Under the pieces are notes generated by a model, which saw only the letters and a program-made list of their open reading frames with translations, was not told the DNA's origin and ran no database searches. DNA of 64,000 nucleotides, taken from NCBI GenBank assembly GCA_031411995.1, contig JANOCD010000025.1, positions 1 through 64,000 of the forward strand, written 5' to 3'. Positions within the stretch are counted from its first letter, which is position 1, and every line of letters begins with the position of its first letter. A program made the translations under genes and the position numbers. The stretch is from Rudanella sp031411995. Lineage in GTDB: Bacteria; Bacteroidota; Bacteroidia; Cytophagales; Spirosomataceae. This document shows, piece after piece, positions 59,287 to 64,000 of the stretch.

Positions 59287-59355
59287 TGAGTGATGAACGA
59301 TGAGTTATCATTTGCGTCAGCAAACTCATCGTTCATCGTTCATCACTCATCACTC
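59270..59355. repeat. Long imperfect palindrome of TGATGAG words
   Basis: Left arm 59270-59306 is made of repeated GTGATGA and ACGATGA words, right arm 59322-59355 of the complements; the arms of about 33 bases pair with two mismatches. The stop of the GT39-like gene lies in the left arm. It may act as terminator or RNA-stabilising end before the glycosidase-like gene. Confidence 0.87.
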
Positions 59356-59366
59356 CTATCTCGCCT

Positions 59367-60350
59367 ATGTGGACTAAAAAAGGAGTTGTTTTCAAGCCCG
59401 ACGGATTACTGCCGTTCAGCCGCACCCATGCTCAGGTGCCTTTTGGTTATCCCTTAGACAACGACCGGCTTCGGGTCTATTTTGCCACCCGCGACGAAAA
59501 TAGTGCGTCGTCGACCTCATTTGTGGAACTGGATGCCAACGATTTAACAAACGTGCTGTATGTTCACGACAAGCCAAGCCTGAGCAAAGGAGCCGTGGGC
59601 ATGTTCGATGAAACCGGGACGATGCCTTCCTGGTTTTTGCCCGTGCCGAATGAGCAGGGTGGCACCGATATCTGGCTCTATTACACGGGTTGGAACAAAA
59701 GCGAAACCACGTTCTACCGGCTCGGCATTGGTTTGGCCATCAGCCGCGACGGAGGGCTGACGTTTCAGCGGGCGTTCGATGGGCCACTGCTGGATCGGTA
59801 TATATTCGATCAGGTGTGGGTGGCGCAACCCTGCGTAATGCGCGAAGAACAAGCCGATGGGAGCGGGAATCCACCCCGGGTCCGCTGGCGGATGTGGTAT
59901 TTGTCCTGTACCAAAATTGAGGTCATCAATGGTCATCCCGAACCATTCTACGATGTGAAATACGCTGAATCAACGGATGGCATCCACTGGAACCGGACGG
60001 GGCAGGTATGCGTTGGATACGATGAGTTTACGGATGCCATTGGTCGACCAACGGTTTATAAAGAAAACGGGATTTACAAAATGTACTTCTCCTATCGCAA
60101 CTCCGTAAACTACCGAACTGATGTGAGCCAGAGTTACCGAATTGGCTATGCTGAATCGAAAGATGGCCTCACATGGGAGCGGCAGGACGACAAAGCGGGG
60201 ATTGAACGCTCGGTTGACGGGTGGGACTCGCTGATGATGGACTATTGCCATATTGTACAAAACAAAGATCAGTTGGTTATGTTCTATAATGGAAATGGCT
60301 TTGGTGCATCGGGCTTTGGCTACGCTGTTCAACCTGTTTCCGTTGGCTAA
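59367..60350 (+). CDS. Five-bladed beta-propeller glycosidase-like protein
   Basis: A 327-residue protein without signal peptide. Blade signatures of the GH43/GH32/GH130 clan fold: LRVYFATRDENSASSTSFVEL, TDIWLYYTGWNKSETTFYRLGIGLAISRDGGLTFQR, VWVAQPCVMREE, WRMWYLSCTKIEV, YDVKYAESTDGIHWNRTGQ, YKMYFSYRNSV and QLVMFYNGNGFGASGFGYAV. The DGLTWERQDD and DGIHWNRTG turns repeat regularly. Such proteins often lie in glycan gene clusters; activity (hydrolase, phosphorylase, or none) cannot be fixed. It precedes the DSBH-like gene by about 70 bases. Confidence 0.8.
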   Translation: MWTKKGVVFKPDGLLPFSRTHAQVPFGYPLDNDRLRVYFATRDENSASSTSFVELDANDLTNVLYVHDKPSLSKGAVGMFDETGTMPSWFLPVPNEQGGTDIWLYYTGWNKSETTFYRLGIGLAISRDGGLTFQRAFDGPLLDRYIFDQVWVAQPCVMREEQADGSGNPPRVRWRMWYLSCTKIEVINGHPEPFYDVKYAESTDGIHWNRTGQVCVGYDEFTDAIGRPTVYKENGIYKMYFSYRNSVNYRTDVSQSYRIGYAESKDGLTWERQDDKAGIERSVDGWDSLMMDYCHIVQNKDQLVMFYNGNGFGASGFGYAVQPVSVG

Positions 60351-60419
60351 GGTCTGAACCGTTTGTTTGGTTTTCCGGTAATCGAGGGTCTATTTTGTCA
60401 TAAATCGACACAAAACAGT

Positions 60420-61223
60420 ATGCAGGAAGTAGCAAAATACCTGATCAAAGTGAATGCCGAGTTCAAAAACGGGCAGATTGTACCCGAAATTCCGGCAGAA
60501 GAGGTGATGAAGCTCGTGAATGAGCCGAACATCGTGATTGTGAAAACGGGCATTCCCGCCGACATGCTTCAGAACATGATCGACGCAACGCGGGCCTGGG
60601 CCGAAAAAACGCCCCTCGCTGAAGCCCCCGATCCATTCGATAATAATCAGCACAAGCAACGGTTGCATATTGCCAAAATTCAGAAGGCTCCGCAACTTTT
60701 CCACGACCATACATTCGATGCCATTCTGGATTTAGACGAGCAAACCCGCGAGACATTTCTGGCGGTGTTCAACCCGGTTCGGCAGTTTTGGAATGCCCTG
60801 ACAGGTAACAACGAGGAATTTGGTATCCGCAAAGGACAGCCGTATTTCCACCCCCAAATAACGCATTATCCGCTGGGCGGCAGCTTTTTTGGGCGGCACT
60901 GGCACCCGCTTAACCCGCAAAAAGTGGGCACCATTCTGGCCCTGAACCAATTCGGTAAAGACTACCATTCGGGTGGTACGGGTTATGTGATCAACGACCA
61001 CATTATTGAGACTGAGGGCTTTCAGGATGTGGGCGACATGATTCTGTTCCGCTACGATCTGCCCCACTGGGTGTCGCCTTCGAGTTTTGCCGACCGCTTT
61101 AGCTGGGACGATCCTCGTGGCCGTTGGGTGGCTATTTTGCCGTTCTACGATCCTTGGGGAAAACCCGCCGAAGACAAAGAGCCACAAGGGTGGAAAGAAC
61201 AAATTAAGCAAGCAGTTGTGTGA
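60420..61223 (+). CDS. Unrecognised protein, possibly double-stranded beta-helix (2OG-oxygenase-like)
   Basis: A 267-residue cytosolic protein. ATG 60420 (QEVAKYLIKVNAEF) is preferred to an upstream TTG at 60363. C-terminal half: PQITHYPLGGSFFGRHWHPLNPQKVGTILALNQFGKDYHSGGTGYVI, then DMILFRYDLPHWVSP and GRWVAILPFYDP. The His-rich strand, the distal His and the Arg recall 2OG-Fe(II) oxygenases or related cupins, but the HxD/E pair is HWH here, so the assignment is weak. The stop overlaps the next start by GTGA, so it is coupled to the GT2 gene; a role in modifying the glycan or its sugar donor is inferred. Confidence 0.65.
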   Translation: MQEVAKYLIKVNAEFKNGQIVPEIPAEEVMKLVNEPNIVIVKTGIPADMLQNMIDATRAWAEKTPLAEAPDPFDNNQHKQRLHIAKIQKAPQLFHDHTFDAILDLDEQTRETFLAVFNPVRQFWNALTGNNEEFGIRKGQPYFHPQITHYPLGGSFFGRHWHPLNPQKVGTILALNQFGKDYHSGGTGYVINDHIIETEGFQDVGDMILFRYDLPHWVSPSSFADRFSWDDPRGRWVAILPFYDPWGKPAEDKEPQGWKEQIKQAVV

Positions 61224-62176
61224 AAGTCAGCGTCACGATTATAACGTACAACCAGAAAAACTTCATCCGCAAAGCCATCGATAGTGCGTTGGCTCAGGTG
61301 ACGAATTTCCCATTTGAAATTTTGGTGGGAGATGATTTTTCGTCTGATGGTACGCGCGAAATTATTCAGGAGTATGAACGGCTGCATCCGGGCAAGGTGA
61401 TTGGGGTGCTGCACCCGAGCAATATGGGCAAAAACGGGGGTATCAACTTCCTCGAAACGCTCAAGTTGGCCAAAGGGGAGTATTATGCCCTGATGGACGG
61501 CGACGACTATTGGACAAACCCGGCCAAGTTGCAGAAACAGGTCGATTTTCTGGATGCAAATCCCCAATGTCAGGCAGTTTTTCATAATGCGGAGATTATC
61601 TACGAAGATGGCTCTCCGTCTTATTTGCTCAACGGGCCAGACATGAAGACCTACTACACCCTCGATGACCTTGTGGGTGAGCAGGAAATCTGGTTCATGG
61701 CCACATCGAGCACCATGTACCGCAACAGCATCAAAGAATATCCGGCCTGGTTCCGGGAGTCGAGTAGTGGCGATATTCCCCGCTTCATTCTGAAAGCGAA
61801 AATGGGGCCAATCGGCTATGTTCCCGACGTAATGTCGGTGTATCGGAAGAACCGGGCGGGGGCCAGTTTTCACGATTATGAGTGGGACGAGGGGTTTCTG
61901 CGGAACCGGATTCAGATGTACAGCGACATTAACCGCGAACTCGATTTTAAATACGACCGCGTACTGCGTAAAAATATTGCCCGTTATTACCGGATGATGC
62001 TCGATGCGAAACAATATAAACAGAGCTATTTTCGCCGGGCTTTCTACGCGCTCAAATACCTGTATATGGCGCAACCTGACAATCGCATAATCAAAGATGT
62101 TGTCCGGGATTACATTGTTCCGGCACCACTTCTAAAAGCATATAGTTCGATTCGGCTGTTGCCGTATAAGATTTAG
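61220..62176 (+). CDS. Glycosyltransferase family 2
   Basis: A 318-residue GT-A fold enzyme: VTIITYNQKNFIRKAIDSALAQ, EILVGDDFSSDGTREIIQEY, GGINFLETLKLAKGEYYALMDGDDYW (the DxD is in MDGDDYW), then the acceptor region. The C-terminus, after VYRKNRAGASFHDY, is helical with no membrane anchor. GTG 61220 overlaps the previous stop, consistent with coupling; the next ATG would cut off the first strand. Donor and acceptor sugars unknown. The same order of glycosidase-like, DSBH-like and GT2 genes points to one glycan pathway. Confidence 0.92.
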   Translation: MKVSVTIITYNQKNFIRKAIDSALAQVTNFPFEILVGDDFSSDGTREIIQEYERLHPGKVIGVLHPSNMGKNGGINFLETLKLAKGEYYALMDGDDYWTNPAKLQKQVDFLDANPQCQAVFHNAEIIYEDGSPSYLLNGPDMKTYYTLDDLVGEQEIWFMATSSTMYRNSIKEYPAWFRESSSGDIPRFILKAKMGPIGYVPDVMSVYRKNRAGASFHDYEWDEGFLRNRIQMYSDINRELDFKYDRVLRKNIARYYRMMLDAKQYKQSYFRRAFYALKYLYMAQPDNRIIKDVVRDYIVPAPLLKAYSSIRLLPYKI

Positions 62177-62233
62177 CGTAGTCGGTTCGGCGGTCCGATT
62201 CCTAAACCGCGCATAGTACTGAAAAGACCAACA

Positions 62234-62253
62234 CGCGGTTTCGGAAAACCGCG
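62234..62253. repeat. CGCGGTTT hairpin just before the second GT2 start
   Basis: 8-bp stem CGCGGTTT/AAACCGCG with a CGGA loop, ending 8 bases before the ATG at 62262. A second AAACCGCG lies at 62204-62211, so 62177-62261 may be a degenerate REP-like element. It could cover the ribosome entry site. Confidence 0.72.
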
Positions 62254-62261
62254 CTACTAAC

Positions 62262-63032
62262 ATGAAACTAAGCGTCGTTATTCCGGCCTACAACGAAGAG
62301 GAATCTATTTCTCATACCCTCAGGTCATTGTATCAAACACTGGCCAAACACGGGGTGCCGCACGAGATTTGCGTGACAAACGACAACTCGAAAGATAACA
62401 CGGCGGGTGTGCTCGAAGCGTTGAAAGGGGAAATTCCGACCCTCGTTTACTACACCAATCCCGGCCCAAATGGGTTTGGCTATGCGGTTCGCTATGGCCT
62501 GGAACGCTTCACGGGTGACTGTGTGGCCATTTTCATGGCCGACATGTCCGACGATCCCGAAGACCTGGTCAAGTTTTACCACAAAATGCTCGAAACCGAT
62601 GCCGACGCGGTGTTTGGTTCGCGTTGGGAGAAAGGCGGCAAAGTGATCGACTATCCGCAGGTGAAAAAGATCATTAACCGGGTGGCTAACTTCATCGTCA
62701 AACTGGTGATGGGTATTAAGTACAATGACACTACCAATGCTTTCAAACTGTATAAGCGCGAGACCATCGAAGGTGTGAAACCGTTTTTGGCACCTCACTT
62801 CAACCTGACCATCGAATTGCCATTGAAAGCAATGGTTCGGGGTTACAGCTACGAAGTGGTGCCCAACAGTTGGACAAACCGGAAATACGGCGAATCGAAA
62901 CTGAAAATCAAAGAAATGGGTAGCCGCTATTTCTTTATCCTGATGTATTGCTTCATCGAAAAATTCTTCGCCCGTGGCGACTTCAACAAGAAACCGGCGA
63001 GTGGCAAACCCGTGGCAACAGTGAGTCGGTAG
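62262..63032 (+). CDS. Glycosyltransferase family 2, dolichol-phosphate mannosyltransferase-like
   Basis: A 256-residue GT2 enzyme. VVIPAYNEEESISHTLRSLYQ, ICVTNDNSKDNTAGVLEAL, and the divalent metal site FMADMSDDPEDLVKFYHKM, with GSRWEKGGKVIDYPQVKKIINRVANFIVKLVMGIKYNDTTNAFKLYKR, match the polyprenyl-phosphate mannose/glucose synthase (DPM1/DpmA) group; soluble form without C-terminal helices. It could make the polyprenyl-phosphate sugar used by the GT39-like protein at 57622-59286. Family firm, sugar unknown. Confidence 0.93.
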   Translation: MKLSVVIPAYNEEESISHTLRSLYQTLAKHGVPHEICVTNDNSKDNTAGVLEALKGEIPTLVYYTNPGPNGFGYAVRYGLERFTGDCVAIFMADMSDDPEDLVKFYHKMLETDADAVFGSRWEKGGKVIDYPQVKKIINRVANFIVKLVMGIKYNDTTNAFKLYKRETIEGVKPFLAPHFNLTIELPLKAMVRGYSYEVVPNSWTNRKYGESKLKIKEMGSRYFFILMYCFIEKFFARGDFNKKPASGKPVATVSR

Positions 63033-63039
63033 TTAAGAG

Positions 63040-63471
63040 TTAAAAAAGTCCGGGCAACTGATACACGAGCATGGTCTGGATAATGGCCCAGAACACGGCA
63101 CTGATGAGCATATAGCTAATTAGTTTGAACCGCTTGACGTTGAACGACATAGCAACAGCCGTTCCGCCAATGGGTGTCAGCAGTAAGGGAGTTAGAAAAG
63201 CGATACCGGCCATGCCCGACCGCTGCCAGATTCGGACAGCCATGCGGGTTCGGCGGGTGAACCGGCGGGGGGGCGTTTTGCGGAACCGCTGACTTACCCG
63301 CAGTAACAACTCCCCGGCAAAGGCCACGGCAATAACGCTGATCATCATGCCGACAATGGTGCAAACAACCGTTTCGATCCAGTCAAGCCGGAAGGCAAGA
63401 CCTGCCAGCGGCCCGCCAATGAATTTTATGGTACTGGCAAGAATTACGGAAATGTATTTGGCAAACTCCAT
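63040..63471 (-). CDS. Small membrane protein, Sm_multidrug_ex-like
   Basis: A 143-residue membrane protein with about four hydrophobic segments (ISVILASTIKFIGGPLAGLAF, VVCTIVGMMISVIAVAFAG, GMAGIAFLTPLLLTPIGGTAVAMSF, YMLISAVFWAIIQTMLVY). The basic RVSQRFRKTPPRRFTRRTRMAVRIW loop and the P-x-L-L-T-P-I-G-G block match the 'small multi-drug export protein' family (PF06695-type), whose export activity is not shown in general. Its stop is 7 bases from the GT2 stop on the other strand, while its start is divergent from the hydrolase gene. Confidence 0.7.
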   Translation of the reverse strand: MEFAKYISVILASTIKFIGGPLAGLAFRLDWIETVVCTIVGMMISVIAVAFAGELLLRVSQRFRKTPPRRFTRRTRMAVRIWQRSGMAGIAFLTPLLLTPIGGTAVAMSFNVKRFKLISYMLISAVFWAIIQTMLVYQLPGLF

Positions 63472-63520
63472 TTTTAGTTAGCTGAATCGGTTCAATATCT
63501 ACAAATCTAACACCTATTTC

Positions 63521-64000
63521 GTGCCATTTATCCCTTCCCTATACCCCGGTCCACCCCGCTATCTCTATAATGGCCACCTGCAAACGGTGATTCCAAGCAT
63601 GATGCGAAAAGTTCCGGGTTTGGTTTACGAACGCGAACGCCTGACATTATCGGATGGCGACTTTGTTGATCTGGACTGGGTTGATGGCGGCAATGACCGG
63701 CTCGTTATCCTGACGCACGGACTCGAAGGCGATAGCCAACGGCACTACATTCGGGGGACGGCACGGCTGTTTGGGCAACATGGCTACGATGCCCTGGCCT
63801 GGAATTGCCGCTCGTGCAGTGGCGAAATGAATCGGGAGTTCCGGCTTTACAATCATGGCGAAATTGGCGATTTTGGCGAGGTAATCGACCACGCCCTTCG
63901 CACAAAACCATACCGGGAAGTAGTGTTGGTGGGCTACAGTATGGGCGGCAATATCACGCTTAAATATCTCGGTGTTCACGGCAAAAATGCCCCTGATGTA
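63521..64000 (+). CDS. YheT-family alpha/beta hydrolase, N-terminal 160 residues (runs off window)
   Basis: The frame runs open from GTG 63521 to the window end. The opening PFIPSLYPGPPRYLYNGHLQTVIPSMMRK matches the YheT/AbhD1-like group (N-G-H-L-Q-T), followed by LVILTHGLEGDSQRHYIRG (oxyanion loop), ALAWNCRSCSGEMNREFRLYNHGEIGD and the nucleophile elbow VGYSMGGNI, with Ser in GYSMGG. The catalytic Asp and His lie outside the window. No ATG is present between the last stop (63479) and 63521. Function is unknown for the family; the E. coli member is near kefB. Confidence 0.9.
   Translation, partial: MPFIPSLYPGPPRYLYNGHLQTVIPSMMRKVPGLVYERERLTLSDGDFVDLDWVDGGNDRLVILTHGLEGDSQRHYIRGTARLFGQHGYDALAWNCRSCSGEMNREFRLYNHGEIGDFGEVIDHALRTKPYREVVLVGYSMGGNITLKYLGVHGKNAPDV

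Overview
The window looks like chromosome of a member of Bacteroidota, class Cytophagia, most like Spirosoma and its relatives. Supporting signs are two SusC/SusD pairs, a type IX secretion sorting domain, a bacteroidete-type ebo cluster, many lipoproteins with short SxC-type lipoboxes, few Shine-Dalgarno sequences, and promoter candidates of the TTG-N17-23-TAnnTTTG type. No integrase, transposase, phage gene or CRISPR array was seen. The species call is inference.

Layout. 1-130: 3' end of a 5S rRNA gene and its terminator. 162-6340 (minus): a LytTR regulator, small envelope proteins, an LVIVD-repeat lipoprotein, and an ECF sigma factor coupled to a membrane-anchored protein with a barrel-like C-terminus. 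6452-17414: a carbohydrate/redox region with a xylose-isomerase-like TIM barrel, a PVC-type heme protein, an FG-GAP protein, a Gfo/Idh/MocA oxidoreductase, a class V aminotransferase fold and a DUF4230 protein. An AT-rich cassette (10414-12895: secreted metalloprotease and lipoprotein) is inserted there and is flanked by two roughly 255-bp copies of the FG-GAP gene's 3' end. 17479-23120: hemA, a histidine kinase, a LuxE-like protein and an NtrC-like regulator lacking a DNA-binding domain; the last two converge inside a perfect palindrome. 23392-34909: two SusC/SusD pairs around a second ECF sigma operon, a UBP zinc finger and a LolA-like carrier. 34980-41948 (minus): purQ and a shortened dcw cluster (rsmH-ftsL-ftsI-murE-mraY). 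42064-42560: a hicAB toxin-antitoxin pair whose toxin has no normal start codon.

42588-55186 is a long plus-strand run: a TlpA-like thioredoxin, a VTT-family membrane protein, eboB-C-D-E-F (no eboA seen), then an alternating A-B-A-B-B array of two families of exported proteins that I do not recognise. 56299-63032 is a glycan locus: a CDP-paratose-epimerase-like SDR, a GT39-like membrane protein, a five-bladed-propeller glycosidase-like protein, a DSBH-like protein and two GT2 glycosyltransferases. The window ends in a YheT-type hydrolase that runs off the edge.

A recurrent theme is small palindromes built from short repeated words, placed at gene junctions. In several places they supply coding sequence: the C-terminal tails of the LuxE-like protein and EboD, the N-terminus of EboC, and the hydrophobic core of one signal peptide.
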